Below are positions 7,622 through 14,421 of a DNA stretch of 14,444 nt, in pieces. Source of the DNA: Candidatus Odinarchaeota archaeon (GTDB lineage: Archaea > Asgardarchaeota > Baldrarchaeia > Baldrarchaeales > DXJG01); assembly GCA_021158895.1 (NCBI GenBank), contig JAGGSW010000161.1, positions 1-14,444 on the forward strand. Reading direction: 5' to 3'. The notes beneath the pieces are model-generated. The model did not search any database. It saw only the letters and a program-made list of their open reading frames with translations, and had not been told where the DNA came from. Each line of letters starts with the position of its first letter. Position 1 is the first letter of the stretch. The translations under genes were made by a program, and so were the position numbers.

Positions 7622-8149
7622 TTATGTTTTATTGACAAGTTCAGACATAACTGCATTTAGAATCATAAGCGTTACTATCTCAAAGAGGCTCGAATTTGGT
7701 GTTAAAAGTTCTCCTTCGCATTCTTTAAGTTCTTCTTTTGGTATTTCTTCTTTCCACTTAATTTCTATATTTAAGTCGGCTAGTTTTCCTAATGTTGACT
7801 GAGGACACGACGTTATGGCTACAACCGTTGCTCCAAGGTTTTTAGCGATGCGGGCTGCTCTTACCGTATAATCTGCTTCACCGCTCTCAGAAATCGCTAT
7901 TAAAAGATCGTTCTTGCTTGGGGAAGGCATAAGTGTTTCGCCAATAAAATAGGTTTCGTAACCTAGATATGTGAGTTTTGTAGTAAATCCCTTAGCAAGA
8001 AGACCGAGCAACCCAACGCCAACTGTATACACACGTTTAGCCTTTTTTAACTGCTCAGCGAAGTTTTCAATAACCTTACTGTCCAATCCGCTTATTATAT
8101 CGTTTGATGATTCTAGAAACTGTTTTATGAGATTTTTAATCTTACTCAA
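7622..8149 (-). CDS. SIS-domain protein, divergent 6-phospho-3-hexuloisomerase (PHI) paralogue
   Basis: A 175-residue SIS-fold sugar-phosphate isomerase-like protein, the second gene of a tandem pair. It aligns end to end with its neighbour, through TSCPQSTLGKLAD (113-125) and SSLFE (153-157). The usual GxGRS turn is GVGLL (44-48), and SGSGET is SESGEA (87-92). Both changes fall in the phosphate/sugar-binding region, so activity is doubtful. It might have another substrate or act as a partner subunit. PHI normally converts 6-phospho-3-hexulose to fructose 6-phosphate, and in many archaea the route runs backwards to make ribulose 5-phosphate. There is no ATG. TTG 8149-8147 is chosen because GGAGG (8163-8159), inside the last codons of the upstream gene, lies nine bases before it. 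Confidence 0.75.
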   Translation of the reverse strand: MSKIKNLIKQFLESSNDIISGLDSKVIENFAEQLKKAKRVYTVGVGLLGLLAKGFTTKLTYLGYETYFIGETLMPSPSKNDLLIAISESGEADYTVRAARIAKNLGATVVAITSCPQSTLGKLADLNIEIKWKEEIPKEELKECEGELLTPNSSLFEIVTLMILNAVMSELVNKT

Positions 8150-8154
8150 TGTTC

Positions 8155-8724
8155 TTAGCCTCCTTTACTCTGTTTTGAGTAAACAAGTTCTGCTACAAGT
8201 CCTTCTAATACTATGATTGAACTTATTTCAAAAAGAGAACCTGAGGGTGAAAGAGGTTCCCTTTCCCCTTCAACTTCTCTTTCTAAGAACCCTCTATATT
8301 TCCATCTTCTTGTTCTCCCACCAATGCAAAGCACATAATCGGACAATTTCCCTAGTGTAGAATCAGGGAAGGATGTTACTGCTACTATTTTTGCCCCCCT
8401 TTTCCTAGCAACTTTACATATCGCAATAACTTCTTCCGTTTCTCCAGATCCTGAAATAGCGACAACTACATCTTCTCCACCCTTTATCATCGGAATAAGG
8501 CCTATTAAATCCTCTCTGATCGATATAACATTAAATCCGGCTTGTAAAAGTCTTATAGCGAGGTCTCGGGCTACTACAGCTGATCTGCCCATACCGACGG
8601 TTATCACTCGCTTAGCACCTTGTAACACTTTCAGAACGTCTTCAACTTGTTTTCTATCAATTTTCCTAATGTTATCCTGCAACTGGGTAAGTAAATCTTC
8701 AATAAACTTGTTTAAGACCTTCAC
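8155..8724 (-). CDS. SIS-domain protein, probable 6-phospho-3-hexuloisomerase
   Basis: A 189-residue SIS-domain protein of the PHI type and first of a tandem pair. The fold's conserved points are intact: TVGMGRS (42-48), AISGSGETEEV (89-99), TSFPDSTLGKLSD (107-119) and SGSLFE (161-166). A predicted partner, hexulose-6-phosphate synthase, is not in the window, so the role in ribulose-monophosphate chemistry is inferred from family alone. Other small SIS isomerases are possible. It carries an extra basic and charged stretch (about 127-155, rich in Arg, Lys and Glu) before the final helix. The start is GTG 8724-8722, with GGTGA six bases upstream. A nearby ATG is out of frame and stops at once. 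Its last codons carry the SD for the next gene. Confidence 0.8.
   Translation of the reverse strand: MKVLNKFIEDLLTQLQDNIRKIDRKQVEDVLKVLQGAKRVITVGMGRSAVVARDLAIRLLQAGFNVISIREDLIGLIPMIKGGEDVVVAISGSGETEEVIAICKVARKRGAKIVAVTSFPDSTLGKLSDYVLCIGGRTRRWKYRGFLEREVEGEREPLSPSGSLFEISSIIVLEGLVAELVYSKQSKGG
8159..8163 (-). promoter_or_regulatory. SD site for the TTG start of the second SIS gene
   Basis: GGAGG on the minus strand lies in the last sense codons of the preceding SIS gene and ends nine bases before TTG 8149. It supports a TTG start and translational coupling. Confidence 0.65.
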
Positions 8725-8943
8725 ATTTCATCACCAACTACCAATCTAAGTTTCTGTTTATCTCCCTTCAAATACATAATATTTTTCTTTCGCATTCTTA
8801 AGTTGCTTTGGTAGCCCTGCATCAACACACTACCAGTTTTCCATAAAGCCTTGTTTCATCTCATATAGCAAAATATATCAAAAGACCATTGGATGAGTTT
8901 ATTAAGGAAAACTATATGGTACGCGAAAATTAATGTTGAAAAA

Positions 8944-9549
8944 TTAAATTACTTCAATGAAACAATTTTCTCTTAACATGATTACTCTGTCCATGTACCT
9001 CATCATCTTTTTTACAAGATTTCTTTCTCTGTACGAAACACCTGTATTAAAGTCGTTTTTTAAGGTTTTGCCGTAATAACTGTTGGCTAAAAAAGTTTCT
9101 GCTTTACTTAAGCATTGAAGTATCTTGGATAAATCACCAGCATGAAAGTATATTGATAAATCGTTAATTATTAATATTTTTGTCGGGTTTCTGATGTATT
9201 CATCTATTAGCGGATCTAAGTTTTTCACGTTTTCCTTTACAAGGTATAAAAGTTCTTGGCTGCTTTTAGAAGTTAATCTGGGAGCATAAACAACAGAAGG
9301 AGCTAAATATTTTACTTTTTTAACTAAGTCGGTGTATTCGTCTAATTTACCTCCAACTCGCTTACCAGAAATAAAAAAGGTTTTTGGAGCCATATCAATT
9401 ATTGTAATATCGTTTTCTAAGCCCAAATCGATAAGTTTTTCAAATATTTGAACCGTAAGCGCGGTTTTCCCAGTTCCCACATCACCTACTATCAGCACCT
9501 TTCTTCCCAATATCTCATTCACGGAAAGTTTCTCTGGTAATTCCTGCAA
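8944..9549 (-). CDS. P-loop ATPase of unknown role, overlapping thiW
   Basis: A 201-residue protein I do not recognise as a named family. It has a Walker A motif GDVGTGKT (22-29), a second strand ITIIDMAP (48-55) and a Walker B-like ILIINDLS (125-132, Asp130). It has no ABC signature (LSGGQ), so it is not an ordinary ECF transporter ATPase. The layout resembles small AAA/RecA-like or partner-protein NTPases of archaea. The start is TTG 9549-9547, supported by GGAGG (9563-9559) nine bases upstream. This makes it overlap the 3' end of thiW by 35 bases. Tight overlap with thiW, and thiDN upstream, tie its expression to thiamine precursor uptake or synthesis. Any mechanistic link is inference. 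Confidence 0.8.
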   Translation of the reverse strand: MQELPEKLSVNEILGRKVLIVGDVGTGKTALTVQIFEKLIDLGLENDITIIDMAPKTFFISGKRVGGKLDEYTDLVKKVKYLAPSVVYAPRLTSKSSQELLYLVKENVKNLDPLIDEYIRNPTKILIINDLSIYFHAGDLSKILQCLSKAETFLANSYYGKTLKNDFNTGVSYRERNLVKKMMRYMDRVIMLRENCFIEVI

Positions 9550-10051
9550 GTTTAAGAGCCTCCACTAAGACGAATCCCATAATACATCCCGGTATCGAGC
9601 TAATAGCCCATCCCGTCCAAAATATGAGAAGTGGGATGCCTATTAGCCTTACATCTCCAATTAGCGGTGCCACAAGGAATAACGCTAGGGTGCCTCCTAT
9701 AATTACAGTGCCTATTGGTTCTGTAAAAGCTGCAATTTCCGGATATTTTATTTTGAATTTTTTAAACAAGGAATAAAAGATGCCCACAACAACTCCTCCA
9801 GGTATTCCACCAGGCATAGAATATATGGTTCCTATACCTAGACCCATTCTAATAACACCAATGCAGAAGGCTATGAAGGCTGCCCATAGAGGTCCTAATA
9901 ACACGCCTGCTAAGACGTTTATTGCATGTTGCCCTGGATAGGCCTTTGTTGTAAGAAAAGGAAACCATAGCATGGGTGCGAGAATCACGCCTAGAGCAAT
10001 TAACATTGCGGCAAGGGAGACCTGTCTGACGATAGATTTTTCGCGAATCAC
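9515..10051 (-). CDS. thiW: ThiW-family thiamine-precursor transporter (ECF S component)
   Basis: A 178-residue polytopic membrane protein with about five to six hydrophobic segments. It carries the ThiW signature: TTKAYPGQHAINVLAGVLLGP (begins at 34), IRMGLGIGTIYSMPGG (67-82) and the following Gly-rich GGVVVG. ThiW is the predicted substrate-binding S component of an ECF transporter for hydroxyethylthiazole, the thiazole precursor of thiamine. It lies 166 bases downstream of thiDN. No T component or ABC-type A component is in the window, so energising subunits would come from elsewhere. The start is GTG 10051-10049, with GGTG (10061-10058) six bases upstream. Its 3' end overlaps the ATPase gene by 35 bases and carries that gene's SD. 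Confidence 0.88.
   Translation of the reverse strand: MIREKSIVRQVSLAAMLIALGVILAPMLWFPFLTTKAYPGQHAINVLAGVLLGPLWAAFIAFCIGVIRMGLGIGTIYSMPGGIPGGVVVGIFYSLFKKFKIKYPEIAAFTEPIGTVIIGGTLALFLVAPLIGDVRLIGIPLLIFWTGWAISSIPGCIMGFVLVEALKLAGITRETFRE
9559..9563 (-). promoter_or_regulatory. SD site for the TTG start of the ATPase gene
   Basis: GGAGG on the minus strand lies within the last ~17 codons of thiW, nine bases before TTG 9549. The sequence and spacing are the same as at the second SIS gene (8159-8163). Confidence 0.65.
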
Positions 10052-10087
10052 TTTTCACACCTTTATGGGAAGTTCTACTTAAAAACG

Positions 10088-10102
10088 ATAGATAAGATTT
10101 AA
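10088..10102 (-). promoter_or_regulatory. Possible thiW promoter box
   Basis: The minus strand reads CTTAAATCTTATC in the space between thiDN and thiW, placed so that a start near 10070 would keep the GGTG ribosome site in the message. A second AT-rich box (TTTTTAAGTAG) lies at 10075-10085. Motif-based only; thiW may instead be read from thiDN. Confidence 0.25.
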
Positions 10103-10143
10103 GCTTTCCGAATAATCTTGATTCATGAAATAGGTTTAAACTG

Positions 10144-10157
10144 AAACAATGTTGTTT
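10144..10157. promoter_or_regulatory. Inverted repeat upstream of thiW
   Basis: AAACAA-TG-TTGTTT is a perfect 6+2+6 inverted repeat in the thiDN-thiW space, about 93 bases ahead of the thiW start. It could be an operator-sized site, but AT-rich DNA gives such repeats by chance. Confidence 0.25.
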
Positions 10158-10217
10158 AAAAATTTGCCTTGTTTCACATATTTTTCTAATCATATTTCAC
10201 TACATTTGTTGTACTAA

Positions 10218-11579
10218 TTATTTGAGTTCTTGAGCAATTTTAATAGCGAGTTTAGCGACGTCGATTGCATTTTCTCCAAGTAGGACTATCATGGGCTCTT
10301 TGCCCCAATCACCTTCATGGTAAATAACGTCGGGGACCTTTCCGGCGGCTTTTATTGCTTGTTTTGTTCCCCATGGAACTGACATGCCCTCAACTTTTTT
10401 AATTCCTTCAGGTTCCTTTCTCCGATCATAAAACGAGATAGCTAATCCGAATTTTCTGCAAACATCTAAGATATTCGTGGAATACCTGATATTTATGGCT
10501 GCTCTAATTGATGAATCGTACTTCATAGCGGTCAAAACATATTTTGCGAGATGACGCGAAACTCCGAAATCTGGACAACCAGCTGCCTTAGCTTTCCCGT
10601 TAACTATGGTTATGCGTCCATCAACACCTACTACATCCTCTAGTGCTTCGGCGTACGGTAAAGCCATAACAATGTTCATTTTAACTTCTGGGATGAGCTT
10701 TGAAACTTCAGGAACATTTTCAAGTAGTCTTACTGCCTCTTTGATATTTTTCCAAACCTTGTATTTCGACGCCTCCTTATATAGTTGAGCAATCGGGTTT
10801 ACAGGGCCAAATCCTTTACCTATATTTAAACCAAATTTAATGCCCATAGTTACAACTTCTTTTGCCACTTTAATAGCTTCCGGTATTTTTTTACCTTTTG
10901 CAAGCTCCGCGGCTATAGCGGCTGCGAAACTACAACCTGTACCGTGAGTGGTTTTCGTCTCTATACGTTCGCTTTCAAAGTAATGGTATTCTCCATCGCA
11001 ATAGAGTACATCGACCACTTTACCACCTTCTACTATATGGCCACCCTTAACCACTGCGGCTTTTGCACCTAAATCAACTATTTTTTTCGCTGCTACTTTT
11101 GCATCTTCCGTGCTTCGAATTTTCGTATTGGTTATCTCTTGAGCTTCCATTGCATTTGGAGTTACAACTGTTGCCAGTGGTATTAGTTCATTTATCAAGA
11201 CTTTTCTAGCATCTTCTCTAAGCAATGGTGCTCCGCTTTTTGCAATCATTACGGGATCAACAACTACTGGAAAACCGTGTTTTTTCACTTCTTCAACAAC
11301 CACTTTGATGATTTCACTTGAGTAAAGCATACCGGTTTTTGCAGCGTCTACACCGATATCTGTAACAACAGCTTCGATTTGTTCTCTTACTATTTCTGGT
11401 GGAATAGCGTGGACCGCTGTTACACTAACAGTGTTTTGAGCAGTTATTGCGGTTATGGCTGACATCCCATGCACTCCTAATGTTGCAAAAGTTTTCAGAT
11501 CCGCTTGTATACCTGCACCTCCACCAGAATCCGACCCAGCAATCGTTAACGCACATGGAATCCTATTCTTAATTAACAT
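10218..11579 (-). CDS. thiDN: Bifunctional HMP/HMP-P kinase and thiamine-phosphate synthase (ThiD-ThiN)
   Basis: A 453-residue fused enzyme. The N-terminal ThiD kinase (about 1-265) shows TIAGSDSGGGAGIQADLK (12-29), VVVDPVM (105-111) and the phosphate-binding THGTGCS (211-217). It phosphorylates hydroxymethylpyrimidine to the diphosphate. The C-terminal ThiN domain (about 270-453) shows NIVMALPYAEA (302-312), AGCPDFGVSRHLAKY (333-347) and SVPWGTKQA. It is the archaeal replacement for ThiE, joining HMP-PP with thiazole phosphate to make thiamine phosphate. The fusion is common in archaea. ATG 11579-11577 is preferred over GTG 11588: GGTGA (11589-11585) is five bases before the ATG and overlaps the GTG. 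It heads a likely thiDN-thiW-ATPase unit, and no TPP riboswitch is visible upstream. Confidence 0.95.
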   Translation of the reverse strand: MLIKNRIPCALTIAGSDSGGGAGIQADLKTFATLGVHGMSAITAITAQNTVSVTAVHAIPPEIVREQIEAVVTDIGVDAAKTGMLYSSEIIKVVVEEVKKHGFPVVVDPVMIAKSGAPLLREDARKVLINELIPLATVVTPNAMEAQEITNTKIRSTEDAKVAAKKIVDLGAKAAVVKGGHIVEGGKVVDVLYCDGEYHYFESERIETKTTHGTGCSFAAAIAAELAKGKKIPEAIKVAKEVVTMGIKFGLNIGKGFGPVNPIAQLYKEASKYKVWKNIKEAVRLLENVPEVSKLIPEVKMNIVMALPYAEALEDVVGVDGRITIVNGKAKAAGCPDFGVSRHLAKYVLTAMKYDSSIRAAINIRYSTNILDVCRKFGLAISFYDRRKEPEGIKKVEGMSVPWGTKQAIKAAGKVPDVIYHEGDWGKEPMIVLLGENAIDVAKLAIKIAQELK

Positions 11580-11790
11580 CGATATCACCTGTCATTTAGT
11601 TCTTACATGTTTAAAAATAAGATTTTTCTTTTGTTTCAATTGATTAAACGGCAGTCTGCGTTAATGTTACTGCTTGTGATTAAGCATTATTTTTAGGGAT
11701 ATACGATTTTCAGAATTTGATTATTGTTCATTGCGCTACTTATAATGAGTGTTCTTGACCTGTGGTAGGAAATTCGATTGTTAATATCCT

Positions 11791-14379
11791 TTATACGATC
11801 TCTGGAGGTTCACTGAGTTTGAATCTTCTTACCTTGATACCAGCTTCCTGAAGAAGTTCTTTGGCAAGTTTATCTTCATATTCTTCTTCATAAACTATCT
11901 CGGATATTTCCGCATTTATCAACAGCTTAGCGCAGATCGAACAAGGAAAGTGAGTAGTGTATAACGTTGCACCTTTAGTACTTACACCAAAGACCGCAGC
12001 TTGAACTATACAATTATGAACTACTACTCCATTAGCTATGAATGAATTAGTTACTGGAACATAAAAGTCAATCATTCTGCCCTTATAATTTATTTTTTTG
12101 ATTTCTTTTATTTTAACAAATGCTATATCAGAATTTACAAGCTTCTCTGCCTCGAAGAGTGATTTATCTGCAACTCCTTTTCTTTTTAACTTGAACAAGA
12201 TCTCTTTTGCTTTTTTCTGAGTAACCATATTCCATCTGTTATCTCTTAAATTCGAAAAATCAGCCGTTGGGACTCTTGTTCTAAAGAACTCTTTTGGAAG
12301 AAGTCTTTTTCTGTTAAAACCGACATTATCTATTTGTTCTAATTTTTTCTTTTTCTCTGGGTGTGAAAACCCTATTTTACTCTTAAATTCAAGTAAATCC
12401 TCACCGCTTATTTTTAGAGCATAAGAATAATCTTTTGCACCACTTGATATCTTATCTGTTCTTTTCATTGCGTAAATTCCGCTTACGATACCAAATCTCA
12501 ATAATAGTAATCTTACAGTTTCAAGGATCCTCCTATGGCCACTAGTTAAAATTACTTCGTTAGGTTTTTTTCTTACCATACCTTCAGCATCAAAGAGGCC
12601 ACGAAGTAGGGCAGCAAGAGATTTCCTTTCAACTTTATGAAACAATTTTGGTATTTGTTTTTCCCGAATTTCAATTCCGAGTCCTTTGAAAAATAGGGAT
12701 AACCTTTTTGAGCATACTGTAAGGACGTACTGGTTTTCGTTTTTGTCCTTAAATATTCTTCCATGTGTTCCGAATACCTTTTGAATCAGTTCGTTGTAGA
12801 ATTCAAGGACTTCTCGGTTCTCATCTTCAAATGCTATATAATTCTTACCTACATTCCCGTCTCCAATAAAGTATCCAACTATTTGGCAAAGTTCTGGTGA
12901 CGTTATTTTTGGTATTCTCACGTCTTTTCGTTCAACTCCAATTAAATATTTATCCAAATTGCAGTTTAGAGCGCTAAATATCTTGTAAATATTAGCTTTC
13001 TTTACTCCTTCTCCTTTTAATAACCTTTTAATTGAAGATCTTGACACATTTGCTATCTTTGATAATTTATTTTGAGAGAGACCCTTCTTTTTCATTATGT
13101 GTTTTAATTTAGTTATTCCCGTTTTTGAAAGCTTATACGAATCGTATTCTATTTTTGGTAAAGGTTGAGGCTCACCTTCAATATCTACCCGTGTTACTAT
13201 TGGGATGTAGTCATTTAGTGTGAGTTCGGATGCTTTTTTCGTGCTTAATCCGCTTTTTTCATCCATTACAAACATTATGTGATCTGGTGAAACTGTTAAC
13301 TCGAAACCTCCAACTGTCCTTATCACTATTGCATCTTCTTTAGTTGCGTCAAACCTAAATGCTGGTGATGAAACTACTTTTAGGTCTTCGTTAATAGATA
13401 AGATTTCGCTATGGACGCTGCAAGCTTCTTCAATTGAACCATCGGGTAAGATAACTAGTGTATCACTTGATACGCAATTTTGTTCGGCATGCACACCTCG
13501 ACACAGCTCATGACGTTCTCCTGACGGTACTTTTAGTTGTTCTCTAAGGCAACCTACCTCTGCACAGTGAGGTAGACCTTTTGGAGCTCCGTTATATCCT
13601 TGAGCTATGAGTCTATTATCTTTCACTAGAATCGCGCCTGTTTTTCTTCTTAAGCACGTTGATCTTTGTGCCACTATTCGAGTAATTTTCATCCAATATT
13701 CGTCCCAAGATGGCCGCCAATGTGGATCAACTTTATATGCGAAATCTTTATGTATAAAAGGTTTTACGATTTCTAAGAACCTCTTTGTACTAGTGTTATC
13801 TAATTTTATTTTTCTATCTCTTGTGATCTCGCCTTTAAGATCTAGTTTGTCTTTAAGTTGTTTTAAAATCCATTCTATATCTTCTCTTGGGAAATGATCC
13901 ATAAAAAGATATATTGAGGAAGTTATTCCTCTACCCTTTCTTAAAAATCCACTTCCCATGTACCAATTGGCTAGAAATACTGGAGAAGTAATGTCCACAT
14001 CCCTTGGAACCCTTTTCTCTCCCTTAGGATACCATCTTTTCATAAAAGAATTTAGCTCATTGTATTCTTTGGTTTTAAGGTCGTAGGTGATGCATTCTTT
14101 GCAGTAAATTGAGTTTACAACAGGCGTAATGGTGGAGTTTATACCATGGTTATTTAGGTATTTTTGTATATATTCCAACCACTCCCGTTTAATACAACGT
14201 TGAAAATAATAAGTTGCGTAATTTGTAACTCCTAAGTGACCGCTACTCATTAACAGTCCATCAAGGAAAGATTTAAGGCTTTCATTAACAATTACTTTGT
14301 TTTTCGATTTCTTTGGTAAATCAATTCCAATACTATCAAGCATTTTCTCCGAAGCTCTCTTATCAAAGTTTTTACTCAT
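11791..14379 (-). CDS. dCMP deaminase precursor with N-terminal degenerate LAGLIDADG domain and an intein
   Basis: One 862-codon frame with three parts. Residues ~30-218 resemble the LAGLIDADG_2 endonuclease type. Residues ~219-301 joined to 790-862 form a typical dCMP deaminase, converting dCMP to dUMP for thymidylate synthesis. Residues 302-789 are an intein. Deaminase landmarks are RPSWDEYWMKI (222-232), CLRRKTGAILVKD (242-254), GYNGAPKGLPHC (261-272), HAE (297-299; Zn His297, catalytic Glu299) and PCSIC (812-816; Zn Cys813, Cys816). The natural deaminase would be ~155 residues. No Met lies just before it, and ATG 14379 has a strong GGGAGGG three bases upstream, so the N-terminal domain appears to be translated with it. 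Activity should require splicing, since the intein separates HAE from PCxxC. Confidence 0.9.
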   Translation of the reverse strand: MSKNFDKRASEKMLDSIGIDLPKKSKNKVIVNESLKSFLDGLLMSSGHLGVTNYATYYFQRCIKREWLEYIQKYLNNHGINSTITPVVNSIYCKECITYDLKTKEYNELNSFMKRWYPKGEKRVPRDVDITSPVFLANWYMGSGFLRKGRGITSSIYLFMDHFPREDIEWILKQLKDKLDLKGEITRDRKIKLDNTSTKRFLEIVKPFIHKDFAYKVDPHWRPSWDEYWMKITRIVAQRSTCLRRKTGAILVKDNRLIAQGYNGAPKGLPHCAEVGCLREQLKVPSGERHELCRGVHAEQNCVSSDTLVILPDGSIEEACSVHSEILSINEDLKVVSSPAFRFDATKEDAIVIRTVGGFELTVSPDHIMFVMDEKSGLSTKKASELTLNDYIPIVTRVDIEGEPQPLPKIEYDSYKLSKTGITKLKHIMKKKGLSQNKLSKIANVSRSSIKRLLKGEGVKKANIYKIFSALNCNLDKYLIGVERKDVRIPKITSPELCQIVGYFIGDGNVGKNYIAFEDENREVLEFYNELIQKVFGTHGRIFKDKNENQYVLTVCSKRLSLFFKGLGIEIREKQIPKLFHKVERKSLAALLRGLFDAEGMVRKKPNEVILTSGHRRILETVRLLLLRFGIVSGIYAMKRTDKISSGAKDYSYALKISGEDLLEFKSKIGFSHPEKKKKLEQIDNVGFNRKRLLPKEFFRTRVPTADFSNLRDNRWNMVTQKKAKEILFKLKRKGVADKSLFEAEKLVNSDIAFVKIKEIKKINYKGRMIDFYVPVTNSFIANGVVVHNCIVQAAVFGVSTKGATLYTTHFPCSICAKLLINAEISEIVYEEEYEDKLAKELLQEAGIKVRRFKLSEPPEIV
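12013..13476 (-). mobile_element. Intein with HTH and LAGLIDADG homing endonuclease, inserted in dCMP deaminase
   Basis: A 488-residue intein, Cys302 to Asn789, with Cys790 as first C-extein residue. Splicing blocks are visible: Cys302 with VSSDTLVILPDGS, the TVSPDH block B (His367), and the C-terminal FYVPVTNSFIANGVVVHN with penultimate His788. Between them lie an XRE-like helix-turn-helix (~424-478, LSQNKLSKIANVSRSSIKRLL) and a two-motif LAGLIDADG endonuclease, GYFIGDG (502-508, Asp507) and LLRGLFDAEG (591-600, Glu599). All catalytic residues look intact, so splicing and homing may both be functional. The insertion point follows HAEQN and precedes IVQAA, next to the zinc site, which is a typical choice for inteins in a highly conserved stretch. 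Confidence 0.93.
13726..14292 (-). other. N-terminal LAGLIDADG_2-like domain lacking catalytic acidic residues
   Basis: Residues ~30-218 follow the two-motif LAGLIDADG_2 plan. The first motif is SFLDGLLMSSGHLG (37-50). A linker with REWLEYIQKYL and RWYPKGEKRVP follows. The second motif is LANWYMGSGFLRKG (136-149), and the end resembles the usual LEIVKPFIH...YKV. In active relatives the motifs end in GDG and DDG. Here they end in SSG (Ser46) and GSG (Ser143), so both metal-binding acids are gone and DNA cleavage is not expected. The domain could still bind nucleic acid. Family assignment is from pattern memory, not a search. Confidence 0.7.
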
Positions 14380-14382
14380 GTG

Positions 14383-14389
14383 CCCTCCC
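14383..14389 (-). promoter_or_regulatory. SD site of the dCMP deaminase gene
   Basis: GGGAGGG on the minus strand ends three bases before ATG 14379 (GGGAG ends five bases before it). It supports translation from this Met and so inclusion of the N-terminal LAGLIDADG-like domain. Confidence 0.6.
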
Positions 14390-14400
14390 TTCGAAGATAG

Positions 14401-14421
14401 TTCTTTATAAGAATATTTTAA
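14401..14421 (-). promoter_or_regulatory. Probable TATA region of the dCMP deaminase gene
   Basis: The minus strand holds TTAAAATATTC followed by TTATAAAG within about 22-42 bases before the start codon. Either could be the TATA box, and the more distant one would leave the SD inside the message. Motif-based only. Confidence 0.35.

Noticed and set aside
7583..7802. Small plus-strand gene with GAGGTG seven bases before ATG 7596
   Set aside because: The SD and ATG look good, but nearly all of its 68 codons lie antisense to the well-supported SIS gene, with Ser/Phe-rich shadow composition and no motif.
8944..9549. ECF-transporter ABC ATPase, expected next to thiW
   Set aside because: The protein has a Walker A motif but no LSGGQ signature or Q-loop/H-loop pattern, so it is not an ABC ATPase.
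11580..11790. TPP riboswitch upstream of thiDN, or upstream of thiW (10052-10217)
   Set aside because: I found neither the CUGAGA element nor the second conserved TPP-aptamer segment on the minus strand in either gap.
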